Origin: Nocardioides scoriae | GTDB taxonomy: Bacteria; Actinomycetota; Actinomycetes; Propionibacteriales; Nocardioidaceae | Direction: 5' to 3' | DNA length: 64,000 bases | NCBI RefSeq assembly: GCF_900104965.1 | Contig: NZ_LT629757.1 | Location: forward strand, 2,480,001-2,544,000 | Part shown: positions 9,347 through 17,745 of the stretch, piece by piece | Layout: each line of letters begins with the position of its first letter | How positions within the stretch are numbered: the stretch's first letter is position 1 | Translations under genes and position numbers: made by a program | Notes under the pieces: generated by a model | Database searches by the model: none | What the model was told of the DNA's origin: nothing | What the model saw: the letters and a program-made list of their open reading frames with translations, nothing else

Positions 9347-10422
9347 TCGCCGAGCCACTTCTCGCGGTTCGCGTCGACCTCCTGGGGGTCGACCGCGAAG
9401 GGGTCGGAGGCCGGCTCGGCGAACTTCTCCCACGCGGCCGGGAGCGCGACCGCGTCGTCGACGGGGTAGACGTACATGTTGTCGGGCAGCGCCGCCTGGA
9501 ACTCCCGGCCGAGCATGAACGAGATGAACTCCGCCATGCCCTGGGGGTTCTTCGCGCCGGCCAGCACGCCGGCGTACTCCACCTGGCGGAAGCAGGTGTC
9601 GAGCAGCGCGCTCGTGGTCGGCTTCGTGCCGCCCTCGGGGACGGTGAACGGCGGCGAGGAGCTGTACGACGTGACGATCGGCCGGTCGCCCGACCCGCCG
9701 CCCGCGGTGAAGTCGACCTCGTACGCGTCGGACCAGCCGGAGACGACCTTGGTGCCGTTGGCCACCAGCTGCTTCCAGTAGTCGGGCCACGCGTCGCCCT
9801 TGGCCGCCACCGTGGCGAGCAGGAAGGCCAGCCCCGGGGAGGAGGTGCTCGCGCCGGGGGTGACGAACAGGTCGGCGTACGCCGGGTCGACCAGGTCGTC
9901 GAGCGTCGTCGGCGGCGCCTGGCCGCGCTTCTCGAACCAGGAGTCGTCGACGTTGACGCACACGTCGCTGTAGTCGACCGGGGTGAGCCGGTCGCCCGCG
10001 CCCTGGAGCCGGAACTGCTCCGCGGAGGCCGGCAGGTCGACGGCCGTGTCCTCGGCGAGGATGCCCTCGTCGACGGCACGCGAGCCGAACGTGTTGTCGA
10101 TGCCGTAGACGCCGTCGGCCAGCGGGTTGTCCTTGGTCAGCACCAGCTTGTTGGTCAGCTGGCCGGCGTCGCCCTGGGGCTGGATCTTGACCGTGATGCC
10201 GGTCTGCTTCGTGAAGTCGGCCAGGACGTCCTCGTCCATGGCCCAGCTGTCGTGGGTGGCCACCACGAGGGTCTTCGGGTCACCGCCGCCCGAGGCGCCG
10301 GAGCCGGAGCCGTCGGAGGAGGAGCCGCAGCCGGCGAGGGCCAGGCCCAGGGCCCCGAGGGTGGCCAGGGCGACCAGGCGGGGGCGCAGGGGGGAGCGGT
10401 GGACGGGGGTGCGTGGACGCAT
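9322..10422 (-). CDS. thiB: Thiamine-type ABC transporter, substrate-binding lipoprotein
   Basis: A 366-residue lipoprotein with a signal sequence ending in LALAGC, so Cys32 should be lipidated and tether the protein outside the membrane. The mature part starts KTLVVATHDSWAM and continues as a type II periplasmic binding protein of the ThiB/TbpA family, with DNTFGSRAV and GWSDAYEVDFTAGG segments. It would capture thiamine, a phosphate ester or a precursor and deliver it to the ThiP/ThiQ complex. The ATG at 10420-10422 follows a GGAGAC ribosome-binding site and lies just downstream of the TPP riboswitch. Confidence 0.87.
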   Translation of the reverse strand: MRPRTPVHRSPLRPRLVALATLGALGLALAGCGSSSDGSGSGASGGGDPKTLVVATHDSWAMDEDVLADFTKQTGITVKIQPQGDAGQLTNKLVLTKDNPLADGVYGIDNTFGSRAVDEGILAEDTAVDLPASAEQFRLQGAGDRLTPVDYSDVCVNVDDSWFEKRGQAPPTTLDDLVDPAYADLFVTPGASTSSPGLAFLLATVAAKGDAWPDYWKQLVANGTKVVSGWSDAYEVDFTAGGGSGDRPIVTSYSSSPPFTVPEGGTKPTTSALLDTCFRQVEYAGVLAGAKNPQGMAEFISFMLGREFQAALPDNMYVYPVDDAVALPAAWEKFAEPASDPFAVDPQEVDANREKWLGEWRDIVTQ

Positions 10423-10437
10423 CGGGAGTCTCCTTCG

Positions 10438-10536
10438 ACTTCCTTCGCCGGTACTAACCGGAGCAGGTTCGAGGGTCTGCGGCTCTCCCGCACTCTCAGC
10501 GCCTCCGGCTCGACGGCCCCCGGCGCTCCCCTGTCG
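10438..10536 (-). promoter_or_regulatory. TPP riboswitch (THI element)
   Basis: On the minus strand this leader reads ACAGGGGAGC, then GCGCTGAGAGTGCGGGAGA, then ACCCTCGAACCTGCTCCGG and TTAGTACCGGCGAAGGAAG. The CTGAGA core and the GAACCTG...GGTTAGTACCGGCG block are the conserved pyrophosphate- and pyrimidine-sensing elements of TPP riboswitches. It ends about 15 bases before the thiB start. Binding of thiamine pyrophosphate should reduce expression of thiBPQ; since the distal end lies close to the ribosome-binding site, control of translation initiation is likely. Confidence 0.93.
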
Positions 10537-10549
10537 GACGTCGGCCAGC

Positions 10550-11635
10550 CTAGCCGGGCAGCACAGCCGCCTCGCGCAGCGGCCCGAACACCACGGTCTC
10601 GCCGGCCTCGCGGGCCACCCGGCCCCGCAGCGCCAGCAGCTCGAGGTGGGCCTGGGTCTCGAAGGTGGCCAGCGCCTGGTCGAAGACGCCGAGCTCGTCG
10701 AGGTGCCGCTCGCGGCGGGTCCACCGCAGCACCTGCGCGACCTCCCACGCGGTGCGCGCCCCGCCGTGCACCGCCGCGAGGGAGGCGTCGAGGCGGGCCT
10801 CGTGGAAGGCGAGCAGCTCGTCGACGCGCTGGTGCGAGGAGCCGGTGACGGGGCCGTGGGCGGGCAGCAGCGTGAGGTCCGGCAGCGCGCGCACCTTGGC
10901 CAGGGAGGAGAGGAAGTCGCGCAGCGGCTGCTGCACGTGGGCCGGCTCGAAGCCGATCGAGGGCGTGATCGTCGAGAGCACGTGGTCGCCGGCGAACAGC
11001 AGGGAGGCCTCGGGGTCGGCGAAGACGTAGTGGCCCTGGGTGTGGCCGGGCGTGGCGAGGGCGTGCAGCCGGCGGTCACCGAGGTCGAGGACGAGGTCGC
11101 CGACCAGCCAGTCGTCGGGCAGGGCGTACTGCCCGCGGTCCGGCGGTCGCGACGGCACCTGCTCGACCCAGCCGGCGTGGAGGTGCTCGGCCCCCGCGCC
11201 GCGCAGCCGCAGCAGGTGGGCGTCCTCGACCGCGCCGTCGCTCTCGGTCAGCACCCGCTCCAGGTTGGGCCGGTCGCCCACGCCCAGGCTGACGCGGCCG
11301 CCGAACTCCGAGGCGATGACGCGTGCCTGCGTGTAGTGGTCGCGGTGCATGTGGGTGACGAGGAAGCGGCGCACGTCGCGCGCGGTGTGGCCCAGCGACC
11401 GCAGCCCGGCGTCGAAGAGCTCGCGCGAGGCGGGGATCGCCCAGCCGCCGTCGACCAGGGTCAGCCCGTCGGCGGTCTCGAGGACGTAGACGTTGACGGC
11501 CCGCAGGCCGTCCATCGGCAGCGGGAGCGGCATCCGGTGGACGCCGGGCGCGATGGTGACCACGCCGGGCTCGGCCCAGGCGCCCCGGCCCGTGGACTGC
11601 TGGGAGGTCGGGTCGGCCGGGGGCCGCTCAGGCAA
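10550..11635 (-). CDS. MBL-fold metallo-hydrolase
   Basis: A metallo-beta-lactamase-fold protein of up to 361 residues with the metal motif THMHRDH (His95, His97, Asp99, His100 counted from the first possible start). Further metal histidines are in TPGHTQGH and LLPAHGP. A C-terminal helical domain of about 90 residues (ARLDASLAAVHGG onward) is typical of the glyoxalase II/LACTB2-like branch. The substrate is unknown. A TTG at 11635 would overlap the histidine-kinase stop by eight bases; a GTG at 11563 is an alternative that begins right at the conserved VVTIAPGVHR segment. Confidence 0.82.
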   Translation of the reverse strand: MPERPPADPTSQQSTGRGAWAEPGVVTIAPGVHRMPLPLPMDGLRAVNVYVLETADGLTLVDGGWAIPASRELFDAGLRSLGHTARDVRRFLVTHMHRDHYTQARVIASEFGGRVSLGVGDRPNLERVLTESDGAVEDAHLLRLRGAGAEHLHAGWVEQVPSRPPDRGQYALPDDWLVGDLVLDLGDRRLHALATPGHTQGHYVFADPEASLLFAGDHVLSTITPSIGFEPAHVQQPLRDFLSSLAKVRALPDLTLLPAHGPVTGSSHQRVDELLAFHEARLDASLAAVHGGARTAWEVAQVLRWTRRERHLDELGVFDQALATFETQAHLELLALRGRVAREAGETVVFGPLREAAVLPG

Positions 11636-12398
11636 GGTCGGCGTACGGCTCGTCGGCGGCGAGGGGGATCTCCACCAGGAACGTCGAGCCCTGCCCGGGC
11701 TCGGAGGTGACGTCGATGGTGCCGCCGTGGCTCTCGACGATCTGCTTGGTGATGAACAGGCCCAGCCCGAGCCCGGGCACCTGCTCGGTGCCGCTCTCGC
11801 GGTGGAAGACCTCGAAGATGCGGGTGCGGCCCTCGGCGCTGATGCCGGGACCCTGGTCGCGCACGGCGATCTTGGCGTTGTCGAAGCCGCGGTCGACCGC
11901 GATCGACACGGTGGAGCGCGGCGGCGAGAACTTGATGGCGTTGCCCAGCAGGTTGCCCATCACCCGCTCGAGCTTGACCGGGTCACCGTCGACCCAGCAG
12001 CCGCGCTGGTCGGGCTGCTCGACGAGCAGCAGCAGCCGCATGTCCTTGGCCTCGGCGAGGACGCGCTGGCGCTCCACCAGCGAGCTCACCAGCTCGACGA
12101 GGTCGACCCGGCGCACCTCGTGGTGGGTGTCGTCGTCGAGGGCGTGGCCCTGGCTCAGGTCGGCGATCAGCGCGCTCATGGTCACCGCCGAGCGGTGCAG
12201 CTGCTCGACGCGGGAGCGCACGAACGGGTCCAGCGTGGGGTGGTCGAGCAGCAGCTCGGACAGGCCCATGATCACCTGGGCCGGGTTGGCCAGGTCGTGG
12301 ACCGTCATCGCGCTCAGCCGTCGGTGCGTCGCCAGCTCGCTGTTGATGCGACCCAGCTCCCGGAGCAGCAGCTCCTGTCCCGGCTCCTCAGACGGCAC
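11628..12398 (-). CDS. Sensor histidine kinase without membrane segments
   Basis: A 256-residue soluble kinase. A HisKA-like helix holds the likely phospho-acceptor His34 in VHDLANP. The HATPase_c domain has an N box (Asn149, Asn153 in GNLLGNAIKFS), G1 (DQGPGIS) and G2 (GLGLGLF). It has no input domain of its own. The GTG start at 12398 lies inside the end of the cobalamin-binding gene (11-bp overlap) after a GGAGGA site, so the two are translated together. I infer that the B12-binding protein supplies the signal. No response regulator is adjacent. Confidence 0.87.
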   Translation of the reverse strand: MPSEEPGQELLLRELGRINSELATHRRLSAMTVHDLANPAQVIMGLSELLLDHPTLDPFVRSRVEQLHRSAVTMSALIADLSQGHALDDDTHHEVRRVDLVELVSSLVERQRVLAEAKDMRLLLLVEQPDQRGCWVDGDPVKLERVMGNLLGNAIKFSPPRSTVSIAVDRGFDNAKIAVRDQGPGISAEGRTRIFEVFHRESGTEQVPGLGLGLFITKQIVESHGGTIDVTSEPGQGSTFLVEIPLAADEPYADLA

Positions 12399-13419
12399 GG
12401 GTCCTGTCCTCCGTCCACCGTCGGCACAGCTCGAGCGCCTCGGCGGCACCGGGTGCCCAGCCGTCGGCGCCGACGAGGTCGGCCAACCGGGGGTTGATGC
12501 TGAAGGGGCGCCCACCGACGAGCACCCGGACGCCGGCGCAGCGCGGGTCGGCGCGCAGGGCGGCGACGAGCTCGCGCACGCCGCGGATGTGGCCGGCCAT
12601 GGTCGCCGAGACCGCGAGCACGTCGGCACGGTGCTGGGCGACGCGCTCGATGACGTCGGCGTGCGGCACGTCGGCGCCGAGGTAGGCGGTGCGCCAGCCG
12701 GCCTGCTCCATGAGGTCGGAGATCATCCGGATCCCGACCTCGTGGGCCTCCGAGCCGACGCTGGTGGCCACGATGCTGCGGCCCAGCAGGGTGCGGTTGA
12801 GCAGCAGCCGCGGGTAGAGCAGCGACAGCGAGAGCTGGGTGATGGCGGTCGTGTAGTGCTCGTGGGCGATCGAGATCTCGCCGGCCTCCCAGAGGCGGCC
12901 GAGCTCGACCTGGGCGGGCTGGAGGATGTCGAGCATGATCGTGGCGACGTCGACGTCGTTCATCATCGCCTGGCGCACGACCTTGATGGCCTCGTCGCGG
13001 TGTCCGGCCAGGGCCGCGGTGAGGTAGTCGCGGGCCGGGCCGTCGGCCAGTCCCACGATGGAGTCGGCGTGGGCGCCGCTGGCGCCGAGCACGGCCGAGG
13101 CGTTGTGGAAGGACTCGACCTGGGCCAGCTGGATCCCGGTCAGGTGCGGGGCGAGGGCCGCGCGCACGGCGCGGTCGACGTCGTCGGGGCCGAAGGAGGC
13201 ACCGGCAGCGGCGAGCCGCACGGCCTGCCAGCGCATCTGGTCGGCCAGCAGCTCGGGGACGTCGAGCGACATCGCGCTGTCGAGGGCCTCCAGGTGCAGG
13301 CGCACGACCTCGATGACCGAGCCCGACAGCAGCCCGAGGTCGGCGGCGACCTCCTCGGCCATCACGCGCGGGTCGACGGGGACGCCGCTCAGCGCGGCGG
13401 ACTCCCAGGCGGCACTCAT
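12388..13419 (-). CDS. Cobalamin-binding sensor protein (CarH/LitR-type B12 module)
   Basis: The 343-residue protein has an N-terminal helical region of unknown function (1-150), a B12-cap helical bundle and a Rossmann-like B12-binding domain. Trp177 followed nine residues later by Glu187-His188 forms the Wx9EH motif of light-sensing B12 proteins. The axial-ligand motif appears as ExHxxG (Glu224, His226, Gly229) and VSATM follows. There is no MerR DNA-binding domain, so it is not CarH itself; with the kinase directly downstream it may act as a light- or B12-responsive input unit. TATCGT lies six bases before the ATG, suggesting a leaderless start. Confidence 0.82.
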   Translation of the reverse strand: MSAAWESAALSGVPVDPRVMAEEVAADLGLLSGSVIEVVRLHLEALDSAMSLDVPELLADQMRWQAVRLAAAGASFGPDDVDRAVRAALAPHLTGIQLAQVESFHNASAVLGASGAHADSIVGLADGPARDYLTAALAGHRDEAIKVVRQAMMNDVDVATIMLDILQPAQVELGRLWEAGEISIAHEHYTTAITQLSLSLLYPRLLLNRTLLGRSIVATSVGSEAHEVGIRMISDLMEQAGWRTAYLGADVPHADVIERVAQHRADVLAVSATMAGHIRGVRELVAALRADPRCAGVRVLVGGRPFSINPRLADLVGADGWAPGAAEALELCRRWTEDRTRAV

Positions 13420-13533
13420 GCCAGCACGATAGTTCGGTTCGGCCCGGTTTCCCATGAGAAGTCGGGAAAATGGACCAGCCCTCCACGACGTCGGCGGACA
13501 AAAGCCCCAAAAGCCCCTGGTGCACGGCCGGGG

Positions 13534-15354
13534 TCAGCCCGCCCCCTGCTGCACGGCCAGCCTGAGCTGCGTGTTCACGCTGCCGTAGCCGTCGTAGGCC
13601 CCGGTGCGCTGGAGCAGCTCGACGTAGAAGCCGGTCGGCAGGACGTCGGTGTAGACGTGCAGCAGCTCGCCGTCGGGCGAGGCGTCGTGGAGCACGCCGT
13701 GGGCCCGCAGCTCCTCGATCCGGGCCGGCGGCAGGTCGGTGCGGGCGGCGAGGTCGACGTAGTAGTTGTCGGGCACCGGCATCAGCGCGACCCCGCGCGC
13801 CCGCAGCGCGCGCACCTCGGCGAGCAGGTCCTCGCAGGCGAAGGCCACCTGGTTGACGCCCGGGCGGCGGCGCTGGCCGCGGTCGCCCTCCCCCACGTTG
13901 ACCACGAGGCGCGCCGCGCCCGCGGCCGGTCGCAGCGCCCGGCTGCGCAGCCGGCCGAGGGGCTCCCAGAACTCCTCGACGGCGCTGGGCACCAGGCCCA
14001 GCACCCCGCGGAGGAACCCGACCTCCTCGTCGAGCCGGTCGGGCTCGACGCTGAGGCCGACGTGGTCGAGCCCGACCCACCCCGGGTGCCCCTCGGGGGG
14101 CGCGTCCGGGAGCGGGACGAAGTCGTCCTGCCAGTGGTCGGGCGAGCCCGCGTCGGCGCTGAGGAACAGGTGGGTGCTGCCGGGCGAGGTGATGCCGGGC
14201 AGCAGCGCCTCGCCGTCGCCGCGGGTGCGGTCGACCTCGGGCCAGGCCAGCGCCTTGGCCCGGGCGGCCACCGCCTCGACGCGGGGCGTGGCCAGCCCCA
14301 GCGCGTGGGCCGTGGGGTCGGCCCCCGGGGTCTGGTTGAGCACCACGTGGGCGCCGCCCTGGCGCCACCACTGCACCGGCTTGCTCCGGTGCTGGGCGAC
14401 GTGGCGGAAGCCCAGGCCCGCGAGCAGGCCGGTGGTCGCGGGCGAGCGGTCGGGGTCGGCCACCTCGAGGAAGGCGAGGTCGACGCGCTCGGGCACCGGC
14501 GGCGCGGCCGTCACGGGCACGCGGAACCCGTCGGACCCCGGGCGCAGCGCGAGCTGGTCCTCGAGGAAGCGCAGCGAGCGGTGGGCGTCGCGGGCGGTGA
14601 CGTGCTGGTCGGACTCGCGGACGACGTCGCTGAAGACCTCGAGCGACACCGGTCCGGCGTACCCGGCCCCGAGCGTGGCGGCCACCACCCCGGTGACGTC
14701 GAGGGTGCCCTGGCCCGGGAAGCAGCGGAAGTGACGGCTCCACTCCAGGACGTCCATGTCCTTCAGGGGCGCGTCCGCGACCTGCAGGAAGCCGATCCGC
14801 TCCCCCGGCACGCCCGCGAGGGCGCTCCCGTCGTCGCCGCGGGCCAGCACGTGGAAGGTGTCGACCGCGAGCGTGACGGCGGGGTGGTCGGCACGTCGCA
14901 CGACGTCCCAGGCCTGGCCGACACGGTCCAGGTGGCGACCCCAGGCCAGCGCCTCGAAGGCCAGCACGATCCCCCGTGCCGCGGCCTCGTCGCCCAGGGA
15001 GCGGAGCTGCTCGGCGACGACGTCGTGGTCGGCGACCGCGTCGGCCCCGACGTGGGAGCAGAGCAGCACCACCGGGGCGCCCAGTTCGGCGGCGACGTCG
15101 AGCTTGGCCACGACCCGACGCCGGGTGGCCGCCCAGGCGTGCGCCGGCACCCCGGCCGCGTCGCGCACCGGCTGGAAGAGGTCGATGGCCAGACCCAGGT
15201 CGGCGCACAGCGCCGCGACCTCCCGCGGGGGCAGCGGGCAGCCCACGAGGTCGGCGTCGAAGACCTCGACGCCGTCGAAGCCCGCCGCCGCGATGGCGTG
15301 GAGCTTGTCCACCAGCCGGCCGCTCAGCGACAGCGTCGCCACCCCGGTGCGCAT
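13534..15354 (-). CDS. quiC: 3-dehydroshikimate dehydratase / HPPD-like fusion (QuiC1 type)
   Basis: A 606-residue fusion. Residues 1 to about 265 form a sugar-isomerase-like TIM barrel (Pfam AP_endonuc_2) with VLAFEAL and SLEVFSD segments contributing metal-binding glutamates. Residues about 285-600 form a vicinal-oxygen-chelate domain like 4-hydroxyphenylpyruvate dioxygenase, with LDHVGL, ELLHVYTD and FYVELLQRTG. Bacterial fusions of this shape dehydrate 3-dehydroshikimate to protocatechuate, which fits the adjacent dehydrogenase and transporter. Its ATG overlaps the dehydrogenase stop (ATGA at 15352-15356). The role of the HPPD-like half is not settled by sequence. Confidence 0.85.
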   Translation of the reverse strand: MRTGVATLSLSGRLVDKLHAIAAAGFDGVEVFDADLVGCPLPPREVAALCADLGLAIDLFQPVRDAAGVPAHAWAATRRRVVAKLDVAAELGAPVVLLCSHVGADAVADHDVVAEQLRSLGDEAAARGIVLAFEALAWGRHLDRVGQAWDVVRRADHPAVTLAVDTFHVLARGDDGSALAGVPGERIGFLQVADAPLKDMDVLEWSRHFRCFPGQGTLDVTGVVAATLGAGYAGPVSLEVFSDVVRESDQHVTARDAHRSLRFLEDQLALRPGSDGFRVPVTAAPPVPERVDLAFLEVADPDRSPATTGLLAGLGFRHVAQHRSKPVQWWRQGGAHVVLNQTPGADPTAHALGLATPRVEAVAARAKALAWPEVDRTRGDGEALLPGITSPGSTHLFLSADAGSPDHWQDDFVPLPDAPPEGHPGWVGLDHVGLSVEPDRLDEEVGFLRGVLGLVPSAVEEFWEPLGRLRSRALRPAAGAARLVVNVGEGDRGQRRRPGVNQVAFACEDLLAEVRALRARGVALMPVPDNYYVDLAARTDLPPARIEELRAHGVLHDASPDGELLHVYTDVLPTGFYVELLQRTGAYDGYGSVNTQLRLAVQQGAG

Positions 15355-16214
15355 CAGGCCGTCAGCTCCGCGAAGTGGCGCTGCATCCGGGCGGCGTCGG
15401 CCGGGCGGCCCGTGAACAGCTCGAAGGCGCCGACCGCCTGCTGCACCGCCATCGCCCCGCCGGGCAGCACCCGGCAGCCGCGCGAGCGGGCCAGCGCCAC
15501 CAGCTCGGTCTCGAGCGGGAAGTAGACGACGTCGGAGACCCACAGGTCGTCGCGCACCAGCTCGGCCGGCACCGGGAGGCCGGGGTGGCCGTGCATCCCG
15601 ACCGGCGTGGCGTTGACCAGTCCCTGGGCGCCGGCGACGGCGCGGGACAGGTCGTCGACGGCGGTGACGCGGTCGTCGCCCCACCGCTTGGCCAGGCGTA
15701 CGACGCACGCGTCGGCGCGCTCGGCGTCCTGGTCGTGGACCGCGAGGTGGGCGATCCCCTGCTCGAGCAGGCCGTACCCGACCGCGACACCGGCCCCGCC
15801 TGCTCCGACCAGCACGGCCCGGTCGCCGCGCGACTCGGGCAGCGCGGCGGCGAGCGCGGCGCCGTACCCGGTGGTGTCGGTGTTGTGGCCGACCCGGCGC
15901 CCGTCGCGCAGCACCACGGTGTTGACGGCACCGAGGTCGGCCGCCCCCTCGGAGAGCTCGTCGAGCAGCGGCACCACGGCCTGCTTGAAGGGGTGGGTGA
16001 CGTTGAGCCCGTCGAGCCCGAACCGCTCGGCGGCGGCGAGCACGTCGGCCAGGTCCTCGACCCCGAAGCCCCGGCGACCCGGGGCCTCGGCGTCGACGAG
16101 GCGGTAGGTCAGCGCCAGGCCCTGCTCGCGTCCCTCCCGCTCCTGCATGGCCGGGGTCAGCGAGCGGCCGATGCCGGCGCCGACGAGGCCGAGCGCGACC
16201 GAGGTGGCGCTCAC
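15354..16214 (-). CDS. qsuD: Quinate/shikimate dehydrogenase, NAD-preferring type
   Basis: A 286-residue AroE-family enzyme. Catalytic residues are Lys77 (NVTHPFK) and Asp113 (NTDTTG), and the nucleotide loop is VGAGGAG at 137-143. Two features separate it from biosynthetic AroE: the substrate-binding motif is SxT (Ser18-Leu-Thr20) rather than SxS, and the second beta strand of the nucleotide fold ends in Asp161 (VHDQD), which favours NAD over NADP. It should oxidise shikimate to 3-dehydroshikimate and quinate to 3-dehydroquinate. The GTG start overlaps the transporter stop (GTGA at 16211-16214). Confidence 0.85.
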   Translation of the reverse strand: MSATSVALGLVGAGIGRSLTPAMQEREGREQGLALTYRLVDAEAPGRRGFGVEDLADVLAAAERFGLDGLNVTHPFKQAVVPLLDELSEGAADLGAVNTVVLRDGRRVGHNTDTTGYGAALAAALPESRGDRAVLVGAGGAGVAVGYGLLEQGIAHLAVHDQDAERADACVVRLAKRWGDDRVTAVDDLSRAVAGAQGLVNATPVGMHGHPGLPVPAELVRDDLWVSDVVYFPLETELVALARSRGCRVLPGGAMAVQQAVGAFELFTGRPADAARMQRHFAELTA

Positions 16215-17602
16215 GCGACACCGACCGCGGTGCGACCCGCACCGACCGGGCGCTGGCGGACGCCGACGTCGGCGGTCGGGACCCGGTGGGTGCCACCGGG
16301 TCCGGTGAGGACGGCGACCGCGGAGATGACGCAGGCGCCGACGGCGAAGGCCGCGACCCGCCACCAGTTGTCGGCCTCGCCGCCCATGAGGGCACCGGCG
16401 ATGGTGGGCGTGAAGCCGGCCAGCGCGAACCCGAACTGGGTGCCGATGGCCATGCCGGAGAGGCGGACGCTCGTCGGGAAGTACTCGGCGTACGTCGCGG
16501 GCCACACCGCGTTGGGCATCGAGTAGACGACGCCGGCCAGGGCCACGCCGAGGACGAAGGTGAGCGGCTCGTTGCCGGCGCGGATGGCGCCCAGGAAGGC
16601 GGTGACCAGGACGGCGCTGCCGACCAGACCGGTGAGGAAGACCGGCTTGCGACCGACCTTGTCGGAGAGCATCGCCCAGAACGGGATGACCGCGATGGCC
16701 ACCAGGTTGGCCACGATCGCCAGCCAGAGCATGAAGGAGGAGTCGAAGCCGATGCCGTAGTCGTCGGAGGTCGCGAAGTTGAGGGCGAAGACCTGGAACA
16801 TCGTGTTGACCATCGCGATGAAGGCGGCGAAGAAGACCCGCAGCACCGAGGCCCGGTGGTCGGCGAAGAGCTCCTTGAGCGGGGCGCGACGGGGCTCCAC
16901 GCTGTCGACCACGTCGTCCTGGAAGGCCGGGGTCTCGTCGAGGCGGGACCGGATCACGAAGCCGAGCACCACGATGACGGCGCTGAGCCAGAACGGCACC
17001 CGCCAGCCCCAGCTGAGCAGGGCGTCCTCGGGCAGCACGGCGGCCAGCGGCAGGAAGATCGCGGGCGCCAGGACCTGGCCGCCCTGGGTGCCGCTGAGGG
17101 TCCAGCTGGTGAAGAAGCCACGACGGTCGTCGGGGGCGTGCTCGAAGGACATCGAGTTGGCCCCGGCCTGCTCGCCGGCGGCCGAGAGGCCCTGGAGCAG
17201 CCGCAGCAGCACGAGCAGCGCGGGGGCCCACAGGCCCACCTGGCCGTACGTCGGCAGGCAGCCGATGAGGAAGGTCGAGACGCCCATGAGCAGCAGCGTG
17301 CCGATGAGGATCGTCTTGCGGCCCAGCCGGTCGCCGATGTGGCCCATGAGGAAGGAGCCGAACGGGCGGGCGACGTAGGCCACGCCGAAGGTCGCGAACG
17401 CCGCGATGGTGGCGGCCGAGTCGTTGCCCTCGGGGAAGAAGATCTTCGGGAAGACCAGTGCGGCGGCGGTGCCGTAGATCGCCAGGTCGTAGTACTCCAG
17501 CGCGCTGCCGCTCCAGGCGGCGAGGGCCGCCCGCTTGGGCGTGCGGCGCTCGGCGGTGCTGCCGGTCCCGGGGGCTCCCCCGGCGTGGTCGATGGTGCTC
17601 AT
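16211..17602 (-). CDS. MHS-family MFS transporter, probable shikimate/quinate importer
   Basis: A 463-residue, 12-helix major facilitator protein of the metabolite:H+ symporter group. It shows the loop GHIGDRLGRK, the RLLQGLSAAGEQAGA segment and YAEYFPTSVRLSG, all seen in ShiA/ProP-like symporters. First gene of a three-gene operon with qsuD and quiC, so shikimate or quinate is the likely substrate, by context rather than by residues. The ATG at 17602 is preferred because an N-terminal cytoplasmic tail (about 25 residues) then leads directly to SALEYYD at the first helix. Confidence 0.83.
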   Translation of the reverse strand: MSTIDHAGGAPGTGSTAERRTPKRAALAAWSGSALEYYDLAIYGTAAALVFPKIFFPEGNDSAATIAAFATFGVAYVARPFGSFLMGHIGDRLGRKTILIGTLLLMGVSTFLIGCLPTYGQVGLWAPALLVLLRLLQGLSAAGEQAGANSMSFEHAPDDRRGFFTSWTLSGTQGGQVLAPAIFLPLAAVLPEDALLSWGWRVPFWLSAVIVVLGFVIRSRLDETPAFQDDVVDSVEPRRAPLKELFADHRASVLRVFFAAFIAMVNTMFQVFALNFATSDDYGIGFDSSFMLWLAIVANLVAIAVIPFWAMLSDKVGRKPVFLTGLVGSAVLVTAFLGAIRAGNEPLTFVLGVALAGVVYSMPNAVWPATYAEYFPTSVRLSGMAIGTQFGFALAGFTPTIAGALMGGEADNWWRVAAFAVGACVISAVAVLTGPGGTHRVPTADVGVRQRPVGAGRTAVGVA

Positions 17603-17698
17603 GGGTCGTGCCTCTCCGCCGACGTCGCGTCGGCTGGTGCTCCGGCCGAGGGGTGAGGCCCTCGGGCTGACGCGAACGTAGGTGTGGCCCCGATCACA

Positions 17699-17714
17699 TG
17701 GCAATCGTTTGCCA
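17699..17714. promoter_or_regulatory. LacI-family operator between the quinate/shikimate operon and its regulator
   Basis: TGGCAATCGTTTGCCA is an imperfect palindrome with 6-base arms TGGCAA/TTGCCA and a central C-G step, the classic shape of LacI-family operators. It sits 97 bp upstream of the transporter ATG and 32 bp upstream of the regulator GTG, where one dimer could control both directions. An AT-rich AAAATTTT run directly follows. Confidence 0.75.
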
Positions 17715-17745
17715 AAATTTTCCACGGCTGTGCCACGATGCTTCC

